NCBI RefSeq assembly: GCF_025143825.1
Contig: NZ_CP083560.1
Location: 3,348,001-3,412,000 of the forward strand
From: Sulfitobacter sp. S223
GTDB taxonomy: Bacteria > Pseudomonadota > Alphaproteobacteria > Rhodobacterales > Rhodobacteraceae
Length of the DNA: 64,000 bases
Direction of reading: 5' to 3'
How positions within the stretch are numbered: position 1 is the stretch's first letter; every line of letters begins with the position of its first letter. The notes beneath the pieces were generated by a model. That model worked only from the letters and a program-made list of their open reading frames with translations, was not told the origin of the DNA and made no database searches. Shown one piece after another: positions 43,840 to 52,373 of this stretch. Both the position numbers and the translations under genes were made by a program.

Positions 43840-45848
43840 GCGGCGATCAGCCCACGCCCTTTGAGCAACGCCTCAACTCCCGGTAAGCGGCCGCGGAACG
43901 CGACATAAAGCTCCGCAGCATCGCGGCTGCCACCGGTGGAAAGAATGTTCTGTTCCAGTGCACGCGCACGTTCCGGATCAAACGCTCCGCCTGCTTCCTC
44001 GAACGCCTCAAAGGCGTCGGCGTCCATTACTTCGGACCACATGTAGCTGTAGTAGCCGCTGGAATAGCCATCCCCAGAAAACACATGCGCGAACTGCGGT
44101 GTTGCGTGGCGCATGGTGATGGCCGATGGCATCCCGATGCTTTCCAGCACAGCGCGCTGTTTTTCCATCACGTCGGTAGGTGGTTCTCCTTCATGGAACG
44201 CCAGATCAACCAACGCAGAGGCCACATATTCCACCGTCTGAAAGCCCATGTCGAAGGTGGCAGCACCAAGGACCTTATCAAGCAACTCTTTCGGCATGGC
44301 TTCACCGGTTTTGGCGTGTGTGGCAAATTCCCCCAACACTTCAGGGACCTCCAACCAATGTTCATACAACTGGCTGGGCAGCTCAACAAAATCGCGCGCC
44401 ACGGACGTACCCGAAATGCTTTCGTAGGTCACGTTGGACAGCATCTGGTGCAGGGCGTGGCCAAATTCATGGAACAACGTACGCGCATCATCATAGGACA
44501 ACAGCGCCGGATCGCCTTTGGCGAAATTGCAGACGTTGATCACCACAGGCGTCTGGACCTCAGGGAATTTGGCTTGGGATCTCATGGCAGAGCACCAAGC
44601 ACCGGACCGCTTGGAACCGCGCGCAAAATAATCACCGATGAACACAGCCACATGCGCCCCGTCACGGGTGACCTCCCATGCGCGGCAGTCCGCATGGTAA
44701 AGAGGCACATCAAGCGGCTTGAACTCCAACCCGAACAAACGGTTTGCACATGAGAACGACGCCTCGATCATCCGGTCCAGCTGGAAATAAGGCTTAAGGG
44801 TTGCCTCATCCAGATCATGCTCTGCCGCGCGCCTTTTCTCTGCGTAATAGCGCCAGTCCCACGGGGCCAGCTCGGCGTTCACGCCATCATCCCGCATCAT
44901 CTGCTGCAAAACCTCGGCGTCCGCATTTGCTTGCGCCGATGCAGGTTCCCAGACTTGCATCAACAATTCGCGCACCGCATCCGGCGTTTTGGCCATTTCG
45001 GTTTCCAGCTTGTAGTCAGCAAAGCTGTCATAGCCCAAAAGCGCGGCACGCTCTTTGCGCAGGTGCAGCGTTTCGGCGGCTATCGCGCGGTTGTCCGTCT
45101 CGGCACCGTTTGCGCCACGTGCTTCCCATGCTTTGAATGCCGCTTCCCGCAGATCACGGCGCGGGCTGAATTGCAAAAACGGCGTAATGATCGAACGCGA
45201 GAGCGTGACCACCGGGCCGCCTGCGTCCTTCTCTTCACCCGCAGCACGGGCAGCATCGACGACAAACTCCGGCAGGCCCTCCAGATCGGCTTCGCTCAGC
45301 TTCATGAACCAGCTCCGCTCATCCGCGAGCAGGTTTTGCGTGAACTGGGTGCCCAGCACCGCAAGTTTGCCTTTGATCTCTTTCATCCGCGCTTCTTGCG
45401 CGCCGGTCAACGCAGAGCCGGACCGCACAAAACCACGGTGTGTCAGCATCAGCACCCGCGCCTGTTCGTCAGTCAGGTCTAGCGTATTGCGTGTTTCCCA
45501 CACTGCATTGATCCGCTCGAACAGTGCCTTGTTGCTGGAAATCTCGGAAAAATGGGCCGATAGCTTGGGTGAGAAATCACGCTGTAACGCCTCGCGCGTC
45601 GGCGTGCTGTCGGCACCTGCAACGGTGAAGAAAACGCCCAAGACCTGATCAAGCAGATGACCGGCAGTCTCAAGCGCTTCAACCGTGTTGGCGAAATCAG
45701 CGGGCTCTGGATTGCTGGCGATCGCGTCAATCTCGGCGGTGTGGGCTTTCAGCGCGTCTTCGAGCGCGGGTGCAAAGTCTTCATCCGCGACTTTGTCAAA
45801 TGGCGCGATGCCAAAAGGCGTTTTCCAGTCTTGCAGCAGGGTGTTCAT
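43836..45848 (-). CDS. M3-family zinc metallopeptidase (oligopeptidase A / Dcp-like)
   Basis: The 670-aa cytoplasmic peptidase has the HEFGHALH zinc motif near residue 455 and the third ligand Glu in SYDDARTLFHEFGH followed by TYESISGTSVARDFVELPSQ. The length fits oligopeptidase A and peptidyl-dipeptidase Dcp, which degrade short peptides. The start at 45848 has an AAGGAG site. It is preceded on the same strand by the moeB-like gene with a 52-base gap. Confidence 0.92.
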   Translation of the reverse strand: MNTLLQDWKTPFGIAPFDKVADEDFAPALEDALKAHTAEIDAIASNPEPADFANTVEALETAGHLLDQVLGVFFTVAGADSTPTREALQRDFSPKLSAHFSEISSNKALFERINAVWETRNTLDLTDEQARVLMLTHRGFVRSGSALTGAQEARMKEIKGKLAVLGTQFTQNLLADERSWFMKLSEADLEGLPEFVVDAARAAGEEKDAGGPVVTLSRSIITPFLQFSPRRDLREAAFKAWEARGANGAETDNRAIAAETLHLRKERAALLGYDSFADYKLETEMAKTPDAVRELLMQVWEPASAQANADAEVLQQMMRDDGVNAELAPWDWRYYAEKRRAAEHDLDEATLKPYFQLDRMIEASFSCANRLFGLEFKPLDVPLYHADCRAWEVTRDGAHVAVFIGDYFARGSKRSGAWCSAMRSQAKFPEVQTPVVINVCNFAKGDPALLSYDDARTLFHEFGHALHQMLSNVTYESISGTSVARDFVELPSQLYEHWLEVPEVLGEFATHAKTGEAMPKELLDKVLGAATFDMGFQTVEYVASALVDLAFHEGEPPTDVMEKQRAVLESIGMPSAITMRHATPQFAHVFSGDGYSSGYYSYMWSEVMDADAFEAFEEAGGAFDPERARALEQNILSTGGSRDAAELYVAFRGRLPGVEALLKGRGLIAA

Positions 45849-45900
45849 AAGCTGTCTCCTTTGCACTCAAACTAAGAATGCCGTGTGGGGGATACAATAT

Positions 45901-46953
45901 TCAGGCGGAGATATGCGCGCAGATGGGGCAATCGCTGCGCGGCGTGATGCGGATGTTGCGGCTTTCACCGTAAAGCGCATCGTAGATCACCATCTGGCTG
46001 CGCAAAGCAGCGCCCGCACCAGTTATCACCTTGATTGCCTCAAGCGCCATCATCGCGCCCACGACGCCAGGTAGCGGCCCGATCACACCCACCTCGGCGC
46101 AACTGGGCGCAAGGTGGGCTGCGGGGGCTTTAGGGAAAATGCATTGGTAGCAGGGCGCACCACGGGCTGGATCAAATACGCTTAGTTGCCCTTCCCATTG
46201 GCTCAGCGCACCGGAGATCAGCGGCACGCCTGCTTTGACACAGCTTGCGTTGACCAGATAGCGCGTTTCGAAATTGTCTGTGCCGTCCAGTACCAGATCG
46301 TATTCAGCAATCAATTCGACAGCTATGCTGTCATCCAACCTGCGATGATACGGGCGCACGGTGACAAACGGATTCTGCGCCTCCATCTCGGCCTGAGCCG
46401 AAAAGACCTTAGGCATGCCGATCGACGCATCTTTGTGGATGACCTGACGGTGCAGGTTCGTGTTTTCGACAGTGTCGGCATCAATAACACCGATGGTTCC
46501 GACCCCTGCAGCCGACAGGTATTGCAGAGCCGGAGCGCCAAGCCCACCTGCCCCGACAACCAGCACCTTGGCATTCTTCAACGCCTTTTGCCCTGCCCCG
46601 CCGATCTCTCGCAGAGTGATGTGGCGGGCATAGCGGTTCAGCTCCGTCTCGGAAAAGCTGCCGGGTTGGCCTGCTGGCTGAGACTGCTTATTTTCATCAA
46701 CGCCAGTGCGTGTGCGCAAGCGCGAGATCACCTGCGAATAGGCCCAAATCAACCCGCCAATTGTCACAAAAATAAGCCATATCGCTGCATTGCCACCGAT
46801 GGCTGCCCGCAACGGATGATCGTCAGGAAAGACCAGATGCACGACAATTACCGCCACCAATAGTAAACCAATCATGATCCACCGTGCAGCGCGCGGGGTA
46901 CGCATCACTGCCCCCAAACCCCAGATCACCGCAACAAGAATAAATACCAGCAC
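45901..46953 (-). CDS. moeB: MoeB/ThiF-type adenylyltransferase with N-terminal membrane segments
   Basis: The 350-aa E1-like enzyme activates the C-terminus of a ubiquitin-fold sulfur carrier (MoaD or ThiS type) with ATP. The catalytic domain from about residue 100 has VVGAGGLGAPALQYL, the Arg-finger ENTNLHRQVIHKD, LDGTDNFETRYLVN and two CxxC zinc motifs (CYQC, CPIC). The first 80 residues are unusual: three hydrophobic helices near 1-17, 24-43 and 55-72, which would tether the enzyme to the membrane. It starts 4 bases after dut. Confidence 0.88.
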   Translation of the reverse strand: MLVFILVAVIWGLGAVMRTPRAARWIMIGLLLVAVIVVHLVFPDDHPLRAAIGGNAAIWLIFVTIGGLIWAYSQVISRLRTRTGVDENKQSQPAGQPGSFSETELNRYARHITLREIGGAGQKALKNAKVLVVGAGGLGAPALQYLSAAGVGTIGVIDADTVENTNLHRQVIHKDASIGMPKVFSAQAEMEAQNPFVTVRPYHRRLDDSIAVELIAEYDLVLDGTDNFETRYLVNASCVKAGVPLISGALSQWEGQLSVFDPARGAPCYQCIFPKAPAAHLAPSCAEVGVIGPLPGVVGAMMALEAIKVITGAGAALRSQMVIYDALYGESRNIRITPRSDCPICAHISA

Positions 46954-46957
46954 CCGA

Positions 46958-47419
46958 TTACTCCGTTCCGGTAGAGCCGAAACCGCCTACGCCACGCGCA
47001 GTGGTTTCTAGCTTTTCAACCAGTTGAAACCTAGCCTGCACAACCGGCGCGACCACCATTTGAGCGATCCGCATGCCATGCTCTACCGTAAATGCGGCAT
47101 CGCCCGCGTTCATTACAATCACGCCCAATGGTCCGCGATAATCTGCATCAATCGTGCCGGGGCTGTTGGGCAACGTGATCCCGTGCTTCAGTGCAAGGCC
47201 GGAACGGGGACGGATCTGCACCTCGAACCCGTCGGGAATAGCTAGGCGCAGACCTGTGGGGATCAGTGCACGCGCGCCAACCTCTAGCGTGACAGCGCGT
47301 TTATCGGGCAGGTTTGCCCGTAAATCAGCACCCGCCGCGCCAAGGGTTTCATACTGCGGCAGGCCCAGCGTTTGATCCGCGTCGACCTCCCACGTCATGC
47401 GGACGTCGACACTGCTCAT
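46958..47419 (-). CDS. dut: dUTP diphosphatase
   Basis: The 153-aa trimeric enzyme hydrolyses dUTP to dUMP, preventing uracil in DNA. The five motifs are seen: [44 protein letters not shown] and the C-terminal GGFGSTG arm. The start at 47419 overlaps the coaBC stop (ATGA), so the two genes are coupled. An upstream in-frame start at 47488 would lie inside coaBC. Confidence 0.96.
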   Translation of the reverse strand: MSSVDVRMTWEVDADQTLGLPQYETLGAAGADLRANLPDKRAVTLEVGARALIPTGLRLAIPDGFEVQIRPRSGLALKHGITLPNSPGTIDADYRGPLGVIVMNAGDAAFTVEHGMRIAQMVVAPVVQARFQLVEKLETTARGVGGFGSTGTE

Positions 47420-48612
47420 CCCGAGATCGCGGCGGCGATGCGCGCTGCCAGCTTTTGCGCCACGGCATCCTTGCCCATGCGGGGCCATTCCTCTGCCCCG
47501 TCATCGCTGATCAGCGTCACAGCGTTTTCACTGCCCCCCATGATGCCTGTAGCGGGAGAGACATCATTGGCCACGATCCAGTCACAGCCCTTGCGCAGGC
47601 GCTTCGCCGTTGCGTTCTCGATCACGTCGTGGGTCTCGGCCGCAAAGCCAACGACCAAAGGCGGACGCCCTTTTTTCATCTGGCTAACGCCGCGCAGGAT
47701 GTCGGGATTTTCGGCGAACTCCAGCACGGGCAAGCCATCTTTGGATTTCTTCAGCTTGCGATCAGAAGCCGTGCTAACCCGCCAATCAGCCACTGCAGCC
47801 GCGAAGACAGCAGCGTCGACTGGCAATGCCCCCTCGACCGCGTCCTTCATCTGCTGGGCGGTCTGAACCGCGATCACCTCGACCCCGTCCGGTGGTGGCA
47901 CATCGGCAGGTCCGGTCACAAAGACCACATGCGCGCCAAGCTGCGCGAGTGCGCGTGCCAGTGCAGTCCCCTGCGCGCCGGAGGAGCGGTTCGCGATGTA
48001 GCGGACAGGATCAATTGGTTCGTGCGTAGGACCGGACGTGACCAACACCCGCCGCCCCTTGAGCGGACCGTCTGACAACGCGGCTTCAACAGCGGCCACA
48101 ATCTCCAACGGCTCAGACATGCGGCCCGGGCCGAATTCACCACAGGCCATATCCCCCGAGTTGGGTCCGACGACCGCAATGCCATCTGCCCGCAGGGTCG
48201 CAAGGTTCCGCTGGGTTGCAGAGTGTTCCCACATGCGCACATTCATCGCCGGAACAATCATAACGGGCGTGTCTGTGGCCAATAGTAGGGTCGATGCCAG
48301 ATCATTGGCCAACCCGCCTGCCATTTTCGCCATCAGATCAGCAGTCGCCGGTGCGACCACCACCAGATCGGCAACGCGGCTGAGCTGGATATGGCCCATT
48401 TCGGCCTCATCACCCAGATCGAATAAATCGCGAAAAACCTTATTACCAGCCAAGGCAGAAACAGACAACGGCGTCACAAATTCCTCACCTGCGCGGGTAA
48501 GGACTGGTGTCACAACTGCACCCCGTTCGCGCAGTCGGCGGATCAGATCAAGCGACTTGAACGCAGCGATTCCGCCGCCGATGATGAGTAGAATGTGTTT
48601 GCCTGCAAGCAT
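47416..48612 (-). CDS. coaBC: Bifunctional phosphopantothenoylcysteine decarboxylase/synthase
   Basis: The 398-aa protein makes 4'-phosphopantetheine for CoA. The N-terminal CoaC part has [14 protein letters not shown], the catalytic His in [12 protein letters not shown] and the substrate-lid Cys in [14 protein letters not shown]. The C-terminal CoaB synthase from about 190 has [33 protein letters not shown] and NDVS. Length and order match the fused form. dut follows with a four-base overlap. Confidence 0.96.
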   Translation of the reverse strand: MLAGKHILLIIGGGIAAFKSLDLIRRLRERGAVVTPVLTRAGEEFVTPLSVSALAGNKVFRDLFDLGDEAEMGHIQLSRVADLVVVAPATADLMAKMAGGLANDLASTLLLATDTPVMIVPAMNVRMWEHSATQRNLATLRADGIAVVGPNSGDMACGEFGPGRMSEPLEIVAAVEAALSDGPLKGRRVLVTSGPTHEPIDPVRYIANRSSGAQGTALARALAQLGAHVVFVTGPADVPPPDGVEVIAVQTAQQMKDAVEGALPVDAAVFAAAVADWRVSTASDRKLKKSKDGLPVLEFAENPDILRGVSQMKKGRPPLVVGFAAETHDVIENATAKRLRKGCDWIVANDVSPATGIMGGSENAVTLISDDGAEEWPRMGKDAVAQKLAARIAAAISG

Positions 48613-48691
48613 GATGCGCCCCTCAAGTGGCTAATTCACACGCAACATAAGCGGCAGGTCCACACAGCACCAGACCCTATGGCCAAACCTA

Positions 48692-49495
48692 TTATTTGAA
48701 TGCTTCACAGGGATCGGGACGATCCGGTGAGGGTGCGTCCAGTGTCAGATCGAAGGCGCCATCAACCTCTGCGCTATCTTCTCCCTGCGCCACCGAAAAC
48801 ACCCGCACCTCGGGCGCGGCATAAGCCAGCAGTGCAGGCATTCCCCAATCGCTACGCGCATGACCATTGCCTGTAATGACCACAACCGGTCCTCCAGTGG
48901 CCTGCACTGCGCGCAAAGTGGCGTCAGCCAACGCCGCATCGCGCAAACGCTGGGCATCCACCATCACTGGCAGCATCTCTTCCGGCAGGGCACCGCAATG
49001 TGCGTTCGCTTGTAGTACTTCGCGCGCGGATTGCTCTTCTGGATCGGCCAGCCGATCCAATCCGAAAGTGGCTGACAGCGGATGCTCCGAGACCGGTTTT
49101 TCAAGCTGTGCACGTAGCTCTTCGCGCGTCACAAGTGCGCCATAAATGATCGCGCCCTGTGCCGCTTTGAAAATGGGGAAATACATATCAAATGATGGCC
49201 AGCCGTTCTGTGACCAGTTGATTGCTGCGTCTAGTTCCACTTGATCCACCCAAGCGAAATTTGCGTTGGCAGCTTGGTCCGGGGTCAGCATTTCAAAAAC
49301 CAGTGCCTTTGGCGCGATGGCTTCGGTCCACTCTGCCTGTCGCTGGTGATGCGCAGGGTTGTCATGCTGTTCGCCCAACACCACCACATGAGCATTCCGT
49401 GCAGTCTGGGGAATCTCGGCCGCTGCACCACACGAAAAAAGCGCGACCGCAAAGGCCACGCTTAAATTTCGCAAAGATGGTAACATCATGTTCAT
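48692..49495 (-). CDS. ChaN-family periplasmic (lipo)protein
   Basis: The 267-aa protein carries a signal peptide (residues 1-26), with LFSCGAA resembling a lipobox. The ChaN/Tiki-like domain follows: VVVLGEQHDNPAHHQRQ near 36-52 (metal/haem Glu and His) and VVVITGNGHARSDWGMP near 200-216. ChaN-type proteins bind haem and are linked to iron use. It starts inside the rpoH stop codon (ATGA), so its translation is coupled to the stress sigma factor. Confidence 0.85.
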   Translation of the reverse strand: MNMMLPSLRNLSVAFAVALFSCGAAAEIPQTARNAHVVVLGEQHDNPAHHQRQAEWTEAIAPKALVFEMLTPDQAANANFAWVDQVELDAAINWSQNGWPSFDMYFPIFKAAQGAIIYGALVTREELRAQLEKPVSEHPLSATFGLDRLADPEEQSAREVLQANAHCGALPEEMLPVMVDAQRLRDAALADATLRAVQATGGPVVVITGNGHARSDWGMPALLAYAAPEVRVFSVAQGEDSAEVDGAFDLTLDAPSPDRPDPCEAFK

Positions 49496-50370
49496 GTAAG
49501 GAAATGGTGCACTTCCTGCGACTGCAATTCAAGAGACTTGCGCATCTTCTGGAAAGCTGCTGCTTCTAGCTGCCGCACCCGCTCTTTACTCAGGCTAAGT
49601 TCCTGACCAAGACTTTCTAAAGTGCGCGGCGCGTCCCGCAGTTTCCGTTCACGGACAATAAACTGTTCGCGGTCGTTCAACGCAGACATCGCGGCAACCA
49701 GCCATTCCCGCAATTGGGCTGTGTCGTGGCTATCCTCAACGCGCTCGGCTGCTTGTGCGGTGTCGTCTTCCAAAGCATCGATCCATTCACGGCCTTCGTC
49801 CTCGGCGGATTGGGTGGCGTTCAGCGAATAGTCAGAGCCGGACAGCCGGCCCTCCATCATTTCAACGTCATGCAAAGGTACGCCAATCTCGGTAGAGATC
49901 ATCTGCCGCAACTGGTGGCGGTCCAGCGTCTCACCTGCACTTGCGGCCTCACGCTCTAGCCGCGCCTGAACGCGACGCATGTTGAAGAACAAGGATTTTT
50001 GCGAGGAAGTGGACCCGGTACGCACCATCGACCAGTTGCGCATCACGTGATCCTGAATAGATGCCTTGATCCACCATACTGCGTATGTGGAAAAACGCAC
50101 GCCGCGGTCAGGGTCGAACTTGTCTGCTGCCTTCATCAGACCCAGACCAGCCTCCTGAATGAGATCATTCATGGGCGCGCCGTAGCGTTTGAATTTTGAT
50201 GCCATTGAAATGGCCAATCGCATGTATGCGTTGATCAGCCGATGTAACGATGCCTCGTCACGCTCGTCGCGCCAAGCGTAAGCAAGTTTGAGCTCTGTTT
50301 CGGCATCCAAAAGCTCTGCTTTCATCGCCGTCCGAGTGAGTGAAAAGTCCTGCGCAGTTCCGGTCGCCAT
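49492..50370 (-). CDS. rpoH: RNA polymerase sigma-32-type factor RpoH (RpoHII-like)
   Basis: The 292-aa sigma factor guides RNA polymerase to heat- or oxidative-stress promoters. Region 2 shows KFKRYGAPMNDLIQEAGLG at 59-77 and RFSTYAVWWIKASIQDHVM at 92-110. The RpoH-box equivalent is SQKSLFFNMR at 123-132. Region 4 has ESLGQELSLSKERVRQLEAAAFQKMRK. Rhodobacterales usually carry two RpoH; the overlap with ChaN suggests the oxidative-stress RpoHII, by inference. GGGAG precedes the ATG. Confidence 0.9.
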   Translation of the reverse strand: MATGTAQDFSLTRTAMKAELLDAETELKLAYAWRDERDEASLHRLINAYMRLAISMASKFKRYGAPMNDLIQEAGLGLMKAADKFDPDRGVRFSTYAVWWIKASIQDHVMRNWSMVRTGSTSSQKSLFFNMRRVQARLEREAASAGETLDRHQLRQMISTEIGVPLHDVEMMEGRLSGSDYSLNATQSAEDEGREWIDALEDDTAQAAERVEDSHDTAQLREWLVAAMSALNDREQFIVRERKLRDAPRTLESLGQELSLSKERVRQLEAAAFQKMRKSLELQSQEVHHFLT

Positions 50371-50395
50371 CTGTTTGATCTCCCTGGATCATGTA

Positions 50396-50411
50396 GTCAC
50401 CTTGAAGTGAC
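50396..50411. promoter_or_regulatory. Inverted repeat between rpoH and cobU
   Basis: GTCAC at 50396-50400 and GTGAC at 50407-50411 flank CTTGAA. The dyad is 26 bases before the rpoH start and 57 before cobU, in the divergent promoter region. It is an operator candidate only; the short arms make chance likely. Confidence 0.3.
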
Positions 50412-50467
50412 GCTTTGATAGGATTACGCATGAAGCGAGATATTGGTTCACAAAAAGGTTGGAAAAA

Positions 50468-50989
50468 ATGTTGCCCACAGGGACATTCGTTCTAGGCGGC
50501 GCGGCTTCTGGAAAATCGGAATGGGCCGAAAACTTTATTCTTTCTAGAAACTTAGCAGTGACATACCTCGCCACTGGTCGCGCGGAAGATGATGAAACAC
50601 GATTTCGTGTAGACGTGCACAAAGCGCGGCGCGACGCGCGGTGGGTGACTGTTGAAGAACCGCTTGAACTGGCCGGTCCCCTGACAGCTTTGGCGCCCGA
50701 TACACCGGTTTTGATCGACTGTGCCACGATGTGGCTAAGCAACCAGATGATGATAGAAGCCGATCTTGCGGTCGCGACAGAAAATTTGCTGGAAGCGCTG
50801 CGTGCCTGCCCTGCGCCTTGGGTCATCGTCTCAAACGAAGTGGGACACGGAATCGTCCCTGATAACAAACTGGCCCGACAGTTCCGCGAGGCACAGGGAC
50901 GCTTGAATATCGCTCTCGCGCGTGAGGCAGATTTGGCCGTCATGGTCGTAGCTGGTATACCGCAGATACTTAAAGGGGCCCTTGCATGA
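50468..50989 (+). CDS. cobU: Adenosylcobinamide kinase / guanylyltransferase
   Basis: The 173-aa enzyme phosphorylates adenosylcobinamide and adds GMP, in the late lower-loop branch of vitamin B12. The P-loop is LGGAASGKSEWAE at residues 9-21, and family blocks YLATGRAEDDE, VHKARRDARWVTVEEP and VSNEVGHGIVP follow. The ATG at 50468 is preferred over the TTG at 50459. Its stop overlaps the phosphatase gene by four bases. Confidence 0.93.
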   Translation: MLPTGTFVLGGAASGKSEWAENFILSRNLAVTYLATGRAEDDETRFRVDVHKARRDARWVTVEEPLELAGPLTALAPDTPVLIDCATMWLSNQMMIEADLAVATENLLEALRACPAPWVIVSNEVGHGIVPDNKLARQFREAQGRLNIALAREADLAVMVVAGIPQILKGALA

Positions 50990-51570
50990 CGACTTGGCAT
51001 TGGGTGCGGCACGGGCCGACCCACGAAAAAAGCTTTGTCGGTTGGCGCGACGTACCTGCCGATCTGTCCGACACCGCCCTGATTGGGCGCGTGCGTGCAC
51101 ATCTGCCAGAGGATGCCGTGGTTGTTTCATCTGACCTGATCAGGTCTGTTGCCACTGCCGACGCGCTAAGCGCGCCGCACCATACACGCCTGCCCCATGA
51201 ACCAGACCTACGAGAAATCGACTTTGGCGTTTGGGACGGGATGCATTTTGACGCCGTGGCCGCCCGCGATCCTGAGCTGAGCCGCACATTTTGGGAAAAA
51301 CCCGGTGATATCCGCGCGCCGGAAGGCGAAAGCTGGAACCAGACAATGGCGCGGGTGAGCGCCGTGGTAGATCGCCTGAATGCGGCCCATCCCCAAGGCG
51401 ACATCATAGCCGTGGCACATTTCGGAGTGATCCTGACGCAAGTCCAACGCGCGCTCCACGTCTCTGCCTATGAGGCAATGTCGCACAAGATCGACAACAT
51501 TTCTGTCACCACATTGCAGCATTTGGGAAATGAACGCTGGGACGTAGCACGGATCAATCATCTTCCTTGA
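50986..51570 (+). CDS. Histidine phosphatase, CobC-like (alpha-ribazole phosphatase)
   Basis: The 194-aa phosphatase has the catalytic RHG in WVRHGPTHEKSF at residues 6-17, the SDLIRSVATADA segment, the EIDFGVWDGM acid motif and the second His in IAVAHFGVIL. Position directly after cobU, with an ATGA overlap, makes alpha-ribazole-5-phosphate the likely substrate, the last steps of the cobalamin lower ligand. Other histidine phosphatase roles remain possible. Confidence 0.82.
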   Translation: MTTWHWVRHGPTHEKSFVGWRDVPADLSDTALIGRVRAHLPEDAVVVSSDLIRSVATADALSAPHHTRLPHEPDLREIDFGVWDGMHFDAVAARDPELSRTFWEKPGDIRAPEGESWNQTMARVSAVVDRLNAAHPQGDIIAVAHFGVILTQVQRALHVSAYEAMSHKIDNISVTTLQHLGNERWDVARINHLP

Positions 51571-51629
51571 TGCCAGTGCCCACGCAATTGAATTTGCGGA
51601 GCGAGGATAAGCCGACTAGCGTGCAGTTT

Positions 51630-52307
51630 ATGACATATGAACTTTATATTGGTGATCGCAGTTTTTCGAGCTGGTCTTTGCGCGGCTGGCTGATGCTGCA
51701 TAAATTCAACCTGCCTTACCGCGCGCATTTGGTCGGCCTTTACGGTGGCACGATGGCGCAGGATATGGCCCCTCTTGCGCCTGCACGGCTTGTTCCGGCA
51801 CTGCGCACACCTGAGGGGGAAGTGATCGGCGAAAGCATGGCCATGGCAGAAACGCTTGCCGAGCGGCACCCGCAAGCCAAGCTTTGGCCAAGCGACCCTG
51901 CCGCCCGCAGCCGCGCACGCTGGCTTTGCGCCGAGATGGCAGCAGGCTTTGGTGCCCTGAGGGGAAGCTGCCCGATGCAATTGATCCATGTGGATGCGGA
52001 GTTTGCGCCATCCGATGCCGTAAAATCCGATCTGGCGCGGGTTGAGACGCTGTGGGATTTCGCCCGCGAAAAAGCCGTGGATGGACCTTGGTTGTTTGGA
52101 GAATACTCGCTGGCGGATGCATTTTATGCGCCCGTTTGTGCGCGGATCGTGGGATATAACCTACCCGTGTCGGATGCTGCGCGTACCTACTGTGAGAACA
52201 CAATTAAAGACCCTGCTTTCCGCGAATGGCGCGCCGAAGGACTGAAAACCACTTACGATCCTTTTCCCTACCCGCCTGTCGGCCAGACTGCCCCTTGGCC
52301 AGCCTAA
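51630..52307 (+). CDS. Glutathione S-transferase family protein
   Basis: The 225-aa protein has a thioredoxin-like N-terminal domain (YELYIGDRSFSSWSLRGWLML at 3-23, VPALRTPEGEVIGESMAMAE at about 57-76) and an all-helical C-terminal part with FGEYSLADAFYAPVCARI. The ATG at 51630 gives a normal GST start; an ATG at 51570 overlapping the preceding stop would add 20 unmatched residues. The substrate is unknown. It follows the CobC-like gene on the same strand. Confidence 0.82.
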   Translation: MTYELYIGDRSFSSWSLRGWLMLHKFNLPYRAHLVGLYGGTMAQDMAPLAPARLVPALRTPEGEVIGESMAMAETLAERHPQAKLWPSDPAARSRARWLCAEMAAGFGALRGSCPMQLIHVDAEFAPSDAVKSDLARVETLWDFAREKAVDGPWLFGEYSLADAFYAPVCARIVGYNLPVSDAARTYCENTIKDPAFREWRAEGLKTTYDPFPYPPVGQTAPWPA

Positions 52308-52311
52308 AGCA

Positions 52312-52351
52312 TTAACCATTCTTAAAGACTTCCAGCTGTACCGTTAACCAA
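52312..52351. promoter_or_regulatory. CtrA-like half-sites before comM
   Basis: TTAACCAT begins at 52312 with a second TTAA at 52322 (six bases between the TTAA units, one short of the consensus). A further TTAACCAA begins at 52344. TTAACCAT is a known CtrA half-site form, and com genes needed for gene-transfer-agent uptake in Rhodobacter are CtrA-controlled. The sites are 23-62 bases before comM. Confidence 0.45.
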
Positions 52352-52373
52352 ATGGTAGGGATGGAGCGAACAA

